Notes: generated from the sequence alone by a model not told the origin. 12,577 nt of DNA from Methanosarcinales archaeon (GCA_012329085.1 JAAXQB010000213.1:1-12577); one strand, 5' to 3'; shown: positions 5,623-12,550, numbered from the stretch's first letter. A program made the numbers and translations.

Positions 5623-7020
5623 TTATGCATTATGAATAACAATAGTTTTTAATTCTGTCATTTCATCAATTGTATATTTTGTGCCTTCTCGCCTTAATCC
5701 ACTTTTTTTAATTCCCCCAAATGGCATATTATCTTGTCTAAATGTTGGGCTATTATTTATCATTACCCCTCCATATTCAAGTTCCATACTAAGCTCCATA
5801 GCTTTATTAATATCATTTGTGTAAATTCCTGCTTGCAATCCATACTCTGTATTATTTGCATACTTAATAGCTTCATCCGCATTTGATACGCGAACTATTG
5901 GGAGCACAGGACCAAATACTTCTATTTTTGAAAGAATATTATTTGAAGTAATCTCTAAAACGGTTGGATAAATTGTATTACCCTCACATTCGCCCCCAAA
6001 TAATAATTTTCCATTAGATTCTATTGATTCGCGGATTATTGTTTCAACTCGCTCAGCACTTTCTTTTGTAATAAGTGGTCCGATATTTGTTTTATCTTCT
6101 AATGGATTTCCTATAATCAATTTCTTAACATTCTCTAAAACATATTTTATAAACTCATCTGCTTTCGATTCTTCAATAAACACAACTCCTACTGATATAC
6201 AGACTTGGCCTGAATTTAAAAATTTACTAAATACAGCGGAAATTGCTGCTTTTTCAATGTTTGAATCTTTAAGAACAATCATTGGATTGTTACCTCCAAG
6301 TTCCAAAGATACTTTTTTTATTCCTGCATTTTTAATAATGGATTCTCCTACTATATTGCTACCTGTGAATGAAACCATATTTATTTTTTCATTTTTTGAT
6401 ATTTCATCTCCTACGACTTCCCCTTTGCCTGTTAATAGAGTAAATACGCCCAATTCGATATTTAACTCGTTCAAAGTTTCTTCTATTAATTTTGTAAGCT
6501 CTACTGCGGCAAGTGGTGCTTTTGGTGATGGGTGAAGCACGACACAGTTTCCAGCAGCAATTGCTGGTCCTATTTTATGGGAAATTAAACTCAATGGAAA
6601 ATTAAATGGAGTTATTGCACCAACCACGCCAATTGGTTCTTTTCTATTTAGTATAATTCCATTATCAATAGGAATTGTTTCTCCTCTCATTTCTTTTGAA
6701 TAAAATGCTGAAAGTTCAAACTCGTTTATAGTTTTATCTACTTCTGACAATGATTGTTTTATTGGCTTTCCAACATCCATTGATATAATTTTTGCAAATG
6801 CGTGTTTTTGGCTATTTAACTTATTTGCAATTCCCATCAATAATTTATACCTTTTATTTATGGGTAAATTTTTCATAAATATTTTATTTTTAGATGCAAT
6901 AGCTATCGCATGTTTAGTTTCCTCTCTACTAAGTAATGGTATTGCACCTATTATTGTATTGTCGTATGGGTTTCTAATTTCAAAATCTTTTCTTGTAATC
7001 CATTTTCCATTTATAAACAT
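5623..7020 (-). CDS. cofA: lactaldehyde dehydrogenase CofA (ALDH superfamily)
   Basis: This NAD(P)-dependent aldehyde dehydrogenase resembles MJ1411-type CofA, which oxidises lactaldehyde to lactate, proposed as a precursor of the 2-phospholactate moiety of coenzyme F420. The 465-residue protein begins MFINGKW and contains the oxyanion-hole asparagine in PFNFP (Asn140), the cofactor loop FTGSNIVG, the general-base glutamate in ELGG (Glu240) and the nucleophile in GQVCIS (Cys274), plus a C-terminal PFGGIKKSGLRREG. These match CofA closely over the whole length as I recall that sequence. A non-phosphorylating glyceraldehyde-3-phosphate dehydrogenase is the main alternative, since the subfamilies are related. 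No Shine-Dalgarno is visible; TATA-like sequence lies at about 7066-7073. The neighbouring E1-like gene is on the same strand upstream, 123 bases away, so it is probably transcribed separately. Confidence 0.85.
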   Translation of the reverse strand: MFINGKWITRKDFEIRNPYDNTIIGAIPLLSREETKHAIAIASKNKIFMKNLPINKRYKLLMGIANKLNSQKHAFAKIISMDVGKPIKQSLSEVDKTINEFELSAFYSKEMRGETIPIDNGIILNRKEPIGVVGAITPFNFPLSLISHKIGPAIAAGNCVVLHPSPKAPLAAVELTKLIEETLNELNIELGVFTLLTGKGEVVGDEISKNEKINMVSFTGSNIVGESIIKNAGIKKVSLELGGNNPMIVLKDSNIEKAAISAVFSKFLNSGQVCISVGVVFIEESKADEFIKYVLENVKKLIIGNPLEDKTNIGPLITKESAERVETIIRESIESNGKLLFGGECEGNTIYPTVLEITSNNILSKIEVFGPVLPIVRVSNADEAIKYANNTEYGLQAGIYTNDINKAMELSMELEYGGVMINNSPTFRQDNMPFGGIKKSGLRREGTKYTIDEMTELKTIVIHNA

Positions 7021-7065
7021 AATTAATTTAAATATGTTTTAAGTAATAATTAAAACTTTGTATTA

Positions 7066-7091
7066 GTATATAAATTTGTAAAATTATATTC
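7066..7091. repeat. AT-rich palindrome family, imperfect copy before cofA
   Basis: GTATATAAATTTGTAA followed by AATTATATTC is a variant of the palindrome at 9001-9025, with one extra base near the centre. It lies about 46 bases before the cofA start and contains TATA-like sequence on both strands, so it may supply the cofA promoter. Confidence 0.5.
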
Positions 7092-7143
7092 TATTGAAAA
7101 ATGAAACAATCTTAATTTATTAGAACTATTTTTTAAAATACTA

Positions 7144-7929
7144 TTAAATACATTCATAATTTTTTGCTTCAATACTTTTAATTTTTGGATTTTTTCCGCA
7201 TACCACACAATTGATATCTCTTTGAACTTTTATCTCTTCAAAACTAAATGAAAGAATATCGCAATATATCATACGACCTGTGAGCAATTTGCCCATTGAA
7301 ACAATGCATTTTAAAATTTCAGATGCTTGGATTATTCCAACCATTCCGGGAAGCACACCAAACACCCCAATTTCTTTTGCATTTTTAATAGTTTCAGGAG
7401 AGGGAGCTTGCTTAAATAAGCATCTATAACATGGGCTTTCCATGGGGATTATGGTCATAGCTTGCCCTTCAAATCGAAATACACTTCCATAAATAAAAGG
7501 TTTTTTTAGAATTACAGATGCATCATTTAAAAGATAGATTGTTGCAAAATTATCAGAGCAATTTACAATAATATCATAGTTTTTTATGATTTCGATTGCA
7601 TTATTTGGTGCTATTCTTTCATTGTAGGTATTAATTGTTATATCGGGATTTAATTTTTGTATAAATTTTTTTGCAGATTCTACCTTTGATATGCCATCAT
7701 TTCCTGCATGTATTGTTTGTCTTTGGAGGTTACTTATATCTACAATATCATCATCCATAATGCCAATAGTTCCAACTCCTGCACCTGCCAAATATTGAAG
7801 TATTGGAGATCCGAGACCTCCAGCCCCCACACACAATACTTTTGAATTAATGATTTTTTGTTGTCCATTTTCTCCAATTTCATGCATGATGATATGCCTT
7901 GCATATCTGTATGATTGTTTTTTATTCAT
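7144..7929 (-). CDS. E1-like adenylating enzyme (MoeB/ThiF/HesA family)
   Basis: The family adenylates the C-terminal Gly-Gly of ubiquitin-like sulfur carriers (MoaD, ThiS or SAMP type) for molybdopterin, thiamine or tRNA thiolation. The 261-residue protein has YARH at 9-12, the nucleotide loop GAGGLGSP (35-42), an acidic strand end at 59-61, NLQRQ (67-71), CSDNF (124-128) and four zinc-type cysteines in two CxxC pairs (167/170 and 241/244). The position where many relatives carry a conserved Cys before GVLG is alanine here (Ala184 in KNAKEIGVFG), so a thioester or persulfide step through that residue is unlikely. Which carrier it serves cannot be told: no moaD- or thiS-like gene is near. The start has no clear Shine-Dalgarno; a TATA-like sequence at 7963-7972 suggests a short leader. 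Confidence 0.9.
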   Translation of the reverse strand: MNKKQSYRYARHIIMHEIGENGQQKIINSKVLCVGAGGLGSPILQYLAGAGVGTIGIMDDDIVDISNLQRQTIHAGNDGISKVESAKKFIQKLNPDITINTYNERIAPNNAIEIIKNYDIIVNCSDNFATIYLLNDASVILKKPFIYGSVFRFEGQAMTIIPMESPCYRCLFKQAPSPETIKNAKEIGVFGVLPGMVGIIQASEILKCIVSMGKLLTGRMIYCDILSFSFEEIKVQRDINCVVCGKNPKIKSIEAKNYECI

Positions 7930-7978
7930 AAATTTAATTATTTATTTAGAATTTTTGTGTTTGTATATAATTTGTAAA

Positions 7979-8032
7979 GCTCATGATTGAACAAATGAGC
8001 ATTTGCTCGTGATTGAACGCTATTGAAGCGTT
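7979..8032. repeat. palindrome-family copy plus degenerate tandem copy
   Basis: The first unit (7979-8000) has arms GCTCAT and ATGAGC around GATTGAACAA. After ATTT comes a second left half, GCTCGTGATTGAACG (8005-8019), whose right half is replaced by an AACGCT/AGCGTT hairpin (8016-8032). A half copy of the AT palindrome (GTATATAATTTGTAAA, 7963-7978) abuts it directly, so elements of both families are joined here. Confidence 0.75.
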
Positions 8033-8090
8033 TATTATGTACTTAACACCCAAACTTTTCTTAAATGATGTTTAAAGAAATTTTTTAATA

Positions 8091-8123
8091 GCTCATTTGG
8101 AACAAATGAGCGTTATCTCGTAA
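8091..8123. repeat. perfect palindrome-family copy with GTTATC tail
   Basis: GCTCATTTG and CAAATGAGC pair perfectly around GAA (8091-8111), followed by GTTATCTCGTAA (8112-8123). The tail recurs as GTTATCTTGTAA at 8409-8420 after a degenerate palindrome, showing that the repeat extends beyond the hairpin on one side. Confidence 0.8.
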
Positions 8124-8216
8124 ATTTAAGTGTATTAAAAGATTCAATGTTATCCATAATTTATATAACATATGCAATATGTATTAATAAACTGTATTAA
8201 AATACAATTTTTTACT

Positions 8217-8241
8217 GCATATAATTTATAAAATTATATGC
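8217..8241. repeat. perfect 25-bp AT palindrome with TATA-like centre
   Basis: GCATATAATTT and AAATTATATGC pair perfectly around ATA. The sequence after it (CTCAGAGAAA, 8240-8249) is nearly the same as after the 9001-9025 copy (CTGAGAGAAA). It may act as the promoter of DUF357 with a long leader, or as a mobile or structural repeat. Confidence 0.7.
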
Positions 8242-8272
8242 TCAGAGAAATATCCAATATCGCATTTGGAAA

Positions 8273-8294
8273 GCTCATGATTGAATGAATGAGC
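8273..8294. repeat. palindrome-family copy
   Basis: Arms GCTCAT and ATGAGC enclose GATTGAATGA, followed by GTAA. It differs from the 9-30 copy by one inner base. Confidence 0.75.
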
Positions 8295-8314
8295 GTAAAC
8301 ACTCAACCTTTTCA

Positions 8315-8390
8315 GAATACACATAAACGCCCGTTCGTTCCGAACGAGCTCTCCAAAGGAGTATGTGTTCTAGAAAATCTCTGATTTTCG
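8315..8390 (+). ncRNA. candidate structured RNA or leader upstream of DUF357
   Basis: The sequence can fold into a compact three-way junction: an outer stem ACACATA (8319-8325) with TATGTGT (8362-8368); inside it hairpin 8329-8349 (GCCCGTTCG and CGAACGAGC, one mismatch, loop TTC) and hairpin 8351-8361 (CTCC-AAA-GGAG). A further hairpin follows, GAAAATC (8373-8379) and GATTTTC (8383-8389). The block is much richer in G and C than the spacer around it. The first hairpin belongs to the dispersed palindrome family, so the fold may be partly accidental. DUF357 starts 55 bases downstream; a leader or independent small RNA are both possible. Confidence 0.35.
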
Positions 8391-8420
8391 TTTTCGTTCT
8401 AAATAAGTGTTATCTTGTAA
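8391..8420. repeat. degenerate palindrome-family copy with conserved tail
   Basis: CGTTCTAAATAAGTG resembles the right side of the family (GTTCCAAATGAGCG), and the following GTTATCTTGTAA matches the tail at 8112-8123 in 11 of 12 bases. It lies just before the DUF357 Shine-Dalgarno. Confidence 0.5.
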
Positions 8421-8435
8421 CATAAACTTAAAAAA

Positions 8436-8440
8436 GGTGG
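8436..8440 (+). promoter_or_regulatory. Shine-Dalgarno that fixes the TTG start of DUF357
   Basis: AAAGGTGGT provides a strong GGTGG four bases before the TTG at 8445. No in-frame ATG or GTG is nearby, and the family N-terminus is short, so TTG is the best start. Confidence 0.7.
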
Positions 8441-8444
8441 TAAT

Positions 8445-8717
8445 TTGGTAGCAGATTTAAATGAAAAAACAATAAGGTATAAATTATTATTTGAAAAAGC
8501 ACTTAATAATACGAAATTTACAAATAATGATGAATTAAATTTCAATCCAAATCTTGCAAATGAATTTTATACAATGGCAAAAGCATATTATGATGACGCA
8601 ATTCATTTTATTAAAATCAATGATTTAGTAAATGCACTTGCATGTCTTAATTATGGACATGCATGGCTTGATGCAGGAATTCGTGCAGGAATATTTTATA
8701 CTATTGCAGAGAAATAA
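8445..8717 (+). CDS. DUF357 family protein
   Basis: DUF357 is a small, helical archaeal family of unknown function. The 90-residue protein shows the family pattern: FYTMAKAYYDDAIHFIKINDLVNALACLNYGHAWLDAGIRAGIF in the C-terminal half (quoted here in parts: AYYDDAIHF, ALACLNYGHAWLDAG), resembling a helical hairpin of TPR type. The start codon is TTG, supported by a strong Shine-Dalgarno. No signal peptide or membrane segment. It precedes the UPF0212-kinase-his operon on the same strand, but 421 bases of spacer and a stop-spanning inverted repeat separate them, so it is probably transcribed on its own. Confidence 0.88.
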   Translation: MVADLNEKTIRYKLLFEKALNNTKFTNNDELNFNPNLANEFYTMAKAYYDDAIHFIKINDLVNALACLNYGHAWLDAGIRAGIFYTIAEK

Positions 8718-8779
8718 AACATATAATAAAATTTTGATGTTAAATTTATTTTACATACAATCATAAAGATATGTTTTAT
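8714..8779 (+). terminator. inverted repeat straddling the DUF357 stop
   Basis: ATAAAACATAT (8714-8724) and ATATGTTTTAT (8769-8779) are perfect 11-bp inverse complements with a 44-base loop. The TAA stop (8715-8717) lies in the left arm. It may be a 3'-end processing or termination structure. Confidence 0.4.
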
Positions 8780-8975
8780 GTACTGGTAGGTTCTATATAT
8801 GAATGTAATTTTTAAATCGATGGTGCAATTCTTTTAGACATAAGGAATAACATCTAAAATTAATTTAATTATAAAATATAAATTGTGTTTAGCATATCAT
8901 TTTACTATTAAATTGCTAAATTAAATTGAATTAAATTTAACATAAATCAACAATTCTTAAAAATATTTTTATTGT

Positions 8976-8993
8976 TATAATTTTAAAATTATA
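8976..8993. repeat. perfect 18-bp AT palindrome
   Basis: TATAATTTT and AAAATTATA are exact inverse complements without a spacer. It stands eight bases before the 9001-9025 copy and may be a shortened relative of it. Confidence 0.5.
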
Positions 8994-9000
8994 TGTATGT

Positions 9001-9025
9001 GTATATAACTTATAAAATTATATAC
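9001..9025. repeat. AT palindrome with TATA-like centre before UPF0212
   Basis: GTATATAACTT and AAATTATATAC pair with one mismatch around ATA. With the trailing CTGAGAGAAA it aligns over about 35 bases with 8217-8249. Confidence 0.65.
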
Positions 9026-9043
9026 TGAGAGAAAATTTTAACT

Positions 9044-9070
9044 ATATATATAATTTATAAAATTATGCAT
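9044..9070 (+). promoter_or_regulatory. candidate promoter of the UPF0212-kinase-hisGAB operon
   Basis: TATATATAA (9044-9052) and the overlapping AT palindrome (ATAATTT, ATA, AAATTAT; 9050-9066) offer TATA boxes that would start transcription around 9075-9085, giving a leader of about 55-65 bases. The palindrome is a third partial copy of the 8217 and 9001 family. Confidence 0.4.
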
Positions 9071-9138
9071 AATGAACATTTTAATGCCTCTGGTTTTAAT
9101 AAATAAACACACACCCAAATATAAAAGAGAGAAAAAAT

Positions 9139-9492
9139 ATGACAGATTATCATGTAACACTTGAAGCTGCGTGGCTTGTGAGAGATATACGATCCGAAAA
9201 TGATGCAATTGGTGTTGCAATATCGGAAGCTGGAAAAAGATTAAATCCAAAAATGAATTATGTAGAAATTGAAGTTGGAACTACTGCATGTAATTCATGT
9301 AAAAATACCCATGAAAGTGTATTTTTAACTGCGAATACAGCAATCGTATCGCTTATACTTGGAATTAAAGTTTTTGATGCAAAATCTTCAGAACATGCAT
9401 CAAGAATTTCAAAAGCTACGATTGGAAAAGCACTTAGAGATGTGCCACTAAAAGTTATTAAAATAGAAAAAACTGATTCTGAGTCGGAGTAG
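9139..9492 (+). CDS. UPF0212 (DUF555) family protein
   Basis: UPF0212 is a conserved archaeal family with no established function. The 117-residue protein keeps its signatures: VTLEAAWLVRD (6-16), DAIGVAISEAGKRL (22-35), a CNSC pair (Cys51, Cys54) that may be half a metal site, NTAIVSLILG (66-75), EHASRISK (85-92) and GKALRDVPLKV (97-107). A short acidic tail (TDSESE) follows. The ATG at 9139 has only a weak purine-rich GAGAG upstream. It is the first gene of a tight operon: the kinase starts three bases after its stop, followed by hisG, hisA and hisB. Confidence 0.93.
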   Translation: MTDYHVTLEAAWLVRDIRSENDAIGVAISEAGKRLNPKMNYVEIEVGTTACNSCKNTHESVFLTANTAIVSLILGIKVFDAKSSEHASRISKATIGKALRDVPLKVIKIEKTDSESE

Positions 9493-9495
9493 AAA

Positions 9496-10383
9496 ATGAA
9501 TGGGGTTATCTCTGTTGTAGGGCATGTTGCACTTGATTATCTTTTCAATGTTGAAAAAATCACAGATTCAAATGAATCTTCCCCTATAATTAATTATGAA
9601 ATTCTTTTTGGAGGAGGGGCTGCAAATGTTGCAGCGGCAATTGCAAAACTTGGGGGCGAAGTTGAGCTTATAGCACCTATTGGAACTGATTTTGAAAGTT
9701 CTGGATATAAAGCACAATTAGAATCGTTTGGAGTGGATTTAACCTCCCTCTATCCTATTGAGAAAAAGGAAACTGTAAAAGTATTTGTATTTACAGACAA
9801 AGAACACAATCAAAGCTCTTATTTTTATTGGGGTGCATCTTCTGAATTTAAAAATTTAACGCCTCGTAAATGTGATTTTGTACATCTTTCAACAGCAGAT
9901 CCTACATTCAATTCTAAAATATCAAAAATTTCAAATTTCGTATCTTTTGATCCTGGGCAAGACCTTGTAATCTATTCAAAAGAACAACTTAAAGCAATTC
10001 TTGAAAATACAGACATATTATTTGCAAATCGTCATGAATTAAAACGAATGTGCGATATGACAGGTTTCACTCATTCTGAATTTAAGGATATGATTGAAAT
10101 TATGGTAATAACTTACGATTCAAAAGGGAGCATGCTTTATACAAAAGGAGAACAACATAAAATTCCAATAGTTTCTGTTGATGCTGTTGATCCTACGGGT
10201 GCAGGAGATGGGTATCGTGCAGGATTTCTAGTAGCATATAAAAAAGGATATCCACTTATAACTTGTTGTAAAATTGGTTCAACAGTTGCATCTTTTATGG
10301 TTGAAAAACAAGGATGTCAAACAAATCTTCCAACATGGGATATAATGGAAACACGATTTAAAGAAAATTTTGGAGAACTTTAA
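9496..10383 (+). CDS. PfkB-family nucleoside kinase (MJ0406-like)
   Basis: This ribokinase-family enzyme closely resembles MJ0406, a broad-specificity archaeal nucleoside kinase that phosphorylates nucleosides at the 5' position with ATP. The 295-residue protein has VGHVALDYLFNVEK (8-21), the FGGGAANVA substrate/hinge motif (38-46), FDPGQDL (151-157), and the anion-hole motif DPTGAGDGYRAGF (232-244) with catalytic Asp238. The KGCQTNLPTW-like end (here KQGCQTNLPTW, 271-281) also matches. A CGGAG Shine-Dalgarno inside the end of the UPF0212 gene, six bases before the ATG, supports the start. The gene lies between UPF0212 and hisG; histidine synthesis consumes PRPP and ATP, so a link through nucleotide salvage is plausible but unproven. 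A sugar kinase cannot be excluded from sequence alone. Confidence 0.88.
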   Translation: MNGVISVVGHVALDYLFNVEKITDSNESSPIINYEILFGGGAANVAAAIAKLGGEVELIAPIGTDFESSGYKAQLESFGVDLTSLYPIEKKETVKVFVFTDKEHNQSSYFYWGASSEFKNLTPRKCDFVHLSTADPTFNSKISKISNFVSFDPGQDLVIYSKEQLKAILENTDILFANRHELKRMCDMTGFTHSEFKDMIEIMVITYDSKGSMLYTKGEQHKIPIVSVDAVDPTGAGDGYRAGFLVAYKKGYPLITCCKIGSTVASFMVEKQGCQTNLPTWDIMETRFKENFGEL

Positions 10384-10396
10384 AAAGTATTATATT

Positions 10397-11248
10397 ATGT
10401 TAAAAATTGCAATTCCAAACAAAGGGCGATTACATGAACCATCTATATCACTATTTGAAGCAGCAGGACTTCCATTGCAAGATAGGACTGCACGGAAATT
10501 ATTTGCAAAAACAAACGACCCTGAAATTACTATTTTATTTGTGAGAGCTTCAGATATTCCAGAATATGTACAAGATGGTGCCGCAGATATGGGAGTTACA
10601 GGATTAGATTTAATATCTGAAACAAATTCAGAAGTTGATATTTTGCTTGACCTTGAATTTGGAATGGCAAATCTTGTTCTTGCAGTACCTGATAATTCAG
10701 AAATAAAAACTGTAAAGGATTTGGAAAATAAACGCGTTGCAACAGAATTTCCAAATATTGCAAAAAAATATTTTAAAGATAATGGCATGTCAGTAGAAAT
10801 TGTTCGTGTAAGTGGTGCGTGTGAAATAACGCCGCATATTGGTGTTGCAGATGCAATTATTGATATTTCAAGCTCTGGTACGACACTTATAACAAATCGA
10901 TTAAGAGTCGTTGAAAAAGTATTTTCCTCATCTGTAAAGCTTATTGCAAATCATGATAGTGTTAAGAATAATAATAAAATTCGACATATCTGCATGGCAT
11001 TCGAAAGTGTACTTAATGCAAGAAATAAACGGTATCTTATGATGAATATTCCAAAACACGCATTAGATGAAATTAAAAAAATACTTCCAAGTCTTTCAGG
11101 TCCAACTGTTATGGAAGTAGAATCTAATGATATGCTTGCCATTCATGTGGTTATTGATTCAGATAAAATTCTTTCTGTTGTTGGAGATTTAAAAAAGGTT
11201 GGAGCAAGTGGCATTTTAATAACACCAATTGAGAGAATAATACCATGA
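10397..11248 (+). CDS. hisG: ATP phosphoribosyltransferase HisG (long form)
   Basis: HisG joins ATP and PRPP in the first, feedback-controlled step of histidine synthesis. From the ATG at 10397 it has 283 residues: NKGRLHEP (8-15), ADMGVTGLDLI (63-73), VSGACEITPHIGVADAI (138-154) and the PRPP-binding DISSSGTTL (156-164). The C-terminal ACT-like regulatory domain (about 208-283, with SGPTVMEVE and GASGILITPIERI) marks the long form, which is self-sufficient and inhibited by histidine without HisZ. An upstream in-frame ATG at 10370 would overlap the kinase gene and add nine residues that the family lacks. It begins 13 bases after the kinase stop and overlaps hisA by ATGA. Confidence 0.96.
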   Translation: MLKIAIPNKGRLHEPSISLFEAAGLPLQDRTARKLFAKTNDPEITILFVRASDIPEYVQDGAADMGVTGLDLISETNSEVDILLDLEFGMANLVLAVPDNSEIKTVKDLENKRVATEFPNIAKKYFKDNGMSVEIVRVSGACEITPHIGVADAIIDISSSGTTLITNRLRVVEKVFSSSVKLIANHDSVKNNNKIRHICMAFESVLNARNKRYLMMNIPKHALDEIKKILPSLSGPTVMEVESNDMLAIHVVIDSDKILSVVGDLKKVGASGILITPIERIIP

Positions 11249-11973
11249 GTTTTGAAGTAATTCCAGCTATTGATTTAAAATCGTGTAAATGCGTTCAGCT
11301 TGTGCAAGGAAAGATTGAGTCTGAAATTATATCAATTGATAATCCAATAGAAGTTGCATCAAATTTTATTGAGAACGGTGCGAGAACCCTTCATTTAATC
11401 GACCTTGATGGTGCATTTAAGGGAGTACAAGAAAATGCTTTAATAATAGAAGATATTATTGATAATTGTAGGTCAGATGTTTCTATTCAAATTGGAGGGG
11501 GAATTCGTAGCTTAGAGAATGTTGAATATCTTTTGGATATTGGTGCAAATAAAGTAATTTTAAGTACAGCAGCAATGGAAAATCCATATCTTATAAAAGA
11601 ACTTGCCTTTGCATTTGGTAGTGAGTGCATAATTGTGGCATTGGATGCAAAAGATGGTAATATTTCAATAAAAGGATGGACTGAAAACACAGGGATAACG
11701 CCTATTGAAATGGGGAAAAAGTTTGAAGAATTAGGTGCAGGCAGTCTTCTTTTTACAAATATAGATTCAGAAGGATTAATGCAAGGCATAACCACAAAAC
11801 CTACAAAAGAACTTGTTGAATCTGTAAAAATTCCCGTTATTGCATCAGGCGGTGTGACTACAATAGATGATATTATTTCATTTAAAGAAATTGGTGCAAA
11901 AGGCGTTGTTATTGGAAGTGCCCTTTACACAAATAAATTTTCATTGGAAAATGCAATAAATGCTATAAAATAA
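11245..11973 (+). CDS. hisA: ProFAR isomerase HisA
   Basis: HisA opens the ribose ring of ProFAR by an Amadori rearrangement to PRFAR, the fourth step of histidine synthesis. The 242-residue TIM barrel has VIPAIDLK (5-12, catalytic Asp10), DLDGAF (53-58), IQIGGGIRS (81-89), VALDAKDG (131-138, catalytic Asp134), [17 protein letters not shown] and GVVIGSALY. These match HisA and not HisF. The first loop reads DLKSCKCV, where most relatives have two glycines or DG before the K/T; this is a mild oddity of unknown effect. Start and stop couple it to hisG (ATGA overlap) and hisB (one base apart). Confidence 0.95.
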   Translation: MSFEVIPAIDLKSCKCVQLVQGKIESEIISIDNPIEVASNFIENGARTLHLIDLDGAFKGVQENALIIEDIIDNCRSDVSIQIGGGIRSLENVEYLLDIGANKVILSTAAMENPYLIKELAFAFGSECIIVALDAKDGNISIKGWTENTGITPIEMGKKFEELGAGSLLFTNIDSEGLMQGITTKPTKELVESVKIPVIASGGVTTIDDIISFKEIGAKGVVIGSALYTNKFSLENAINAIK

Positions 11974-11974
11974 C

Positions 11975-12550
11975 ATGAGAACTGCAAAAATATCACGAAA
12001 AACTACTGAAACTAATATCGAATTAGAATTGTCTATGGATGGTAATGGAAAATCTAATATCAATACAGGGATAGGATTTTTTAACCACATGCTAACTGCT
12101 TTTACAAAACATTCAGGATTTGATCTTGCACTCAAAGTTGAGGGTGATTTGGATGTAGATTGCCATCACACCATAGAAGATACTGGTATTGTATTGGGGA
12201 CTGCAATAAATGGTGCGCTTGGAAGTAAGAAAGGAATTATGCGATTTGGTGAGGCAAGAATTCCAATGGATGAATCACTTGCAGAAGTCTCATTAGATCT
12301 TGGTGGGCGAAGTTATTTATTAATTGATTGTGAATTTATGTCTCAATTTGTAGGCGAGTTTGATACTCAAATGACAGTTCATTTTTTTGAAGCTGTGGCT
12401 ACAAATGCGAAAATGACTATGCATGCAAAAGTGTATGGTAGTAATGATCACCATAAAATTGAGGCTTTATTTAAAGGGTTTGCATACGCACTTAAACGAG
12501 CAGTTAAAATAGATGGGAGCGAGATTAAAAGCACAAAAGGTGTGATTTAA
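11975..12550 (+). CDS. hisB: imidazoleglycerol-phosphate dehydratase HisB
   Basis: HisB removes water from imidazoleglycerol phosphate to give imidazoleacetol phosphate, using a di-manganese site. The 191-residue monofunctional form (no phosphatase domain, as usual in archaea) has FFNHML (35-40), [10 protein letters not shown] (62-71), HFFEA (136-140), HHKIEA (159-164) and the C-terminal STKGV. The HHxxE motifs supply the metal ligands. The ATG comes one base after the hisA stop and lacks a Shine-Dalgarno, so translation is probably coupled. It appears to be the last gene of the operon in this window, with a stem-loop across its stop. Confidence 0.96.
   Translation: MRTAKISRKTTETNIELELSMDGNGKSNINTGIGFFNHMLTAFTKHSGFDLALKVEGDLDVDCHHTIEDTGIVLGTAINGALGSKKGIMRFGEARIPMDESLAEVSLDLGGRSYLLIDCEFMSQFVGEFDTQMTVHFFEAVATNAKMTMHAKVYGSNDHHKIEALFKGFAYALKRAVKIDGSEIKSTKGVI

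Larger units (their letters stand above)
7930..8444. other. 515-bp gene-free stretch rich in palindromes
   Basis: Between the divergent E1-like and DUF357 genes no convincing gene is seen. The stretch holds at least four palindrome-family copies (7979-8000, 8091-8111, 8273-8294, 8329-8349) and two degenerate ones (8005-8032, 8391-8414), a perfect 25-bp AT palindrome (8217-8241), and a predicted multi-hairpin RNA (8315-8390). It is the densest repeat cluster of the window. Confidence 0.75.
8718..9138. other. 421-bp AT-rich spacer before the UPF0212-his operon
   Basis: No gene is seen. It contains the right part of the inverted repeat after DUF357, a perfect 18-bp palindrome (8976-8993), the AT palindrome at 9001-9025 and a further partial one at 9048-9070. 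The operon promoter is presumably among these last elements. Confidence 0.6.

Noticed and set aside
5623..7020. Assignment of the aldehyde dehydrogenase as GapN
   Set aside because: N-terminus and full-length pattern fit CofA (MJ1411 type) better, although substrate use cannot be proven from sequence.
1..8420. Palindrome family as a CRISPR array
   Set aside because: Units are either directly tandem or hundreds of bases apart, with no regular unique spacers and no cas genes.
8363..8425. Twenty-residue frame (MCSRKSLIFVF...) just upstream of DUF357, with GGAG before its ATG, as a leader peptide
   Set aside because: The GGAG ends one base before the ATG, too close for initiation, and the frame is fully explained by the hairpins and the degenerate repeat in the same bases.
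9038..9250. Minus-strand frame across the operon leader and UPF0212 start
   Set aside because: It overlaps a well-supported family gene and its low-complexity sequence comes from AT-rich spacer.
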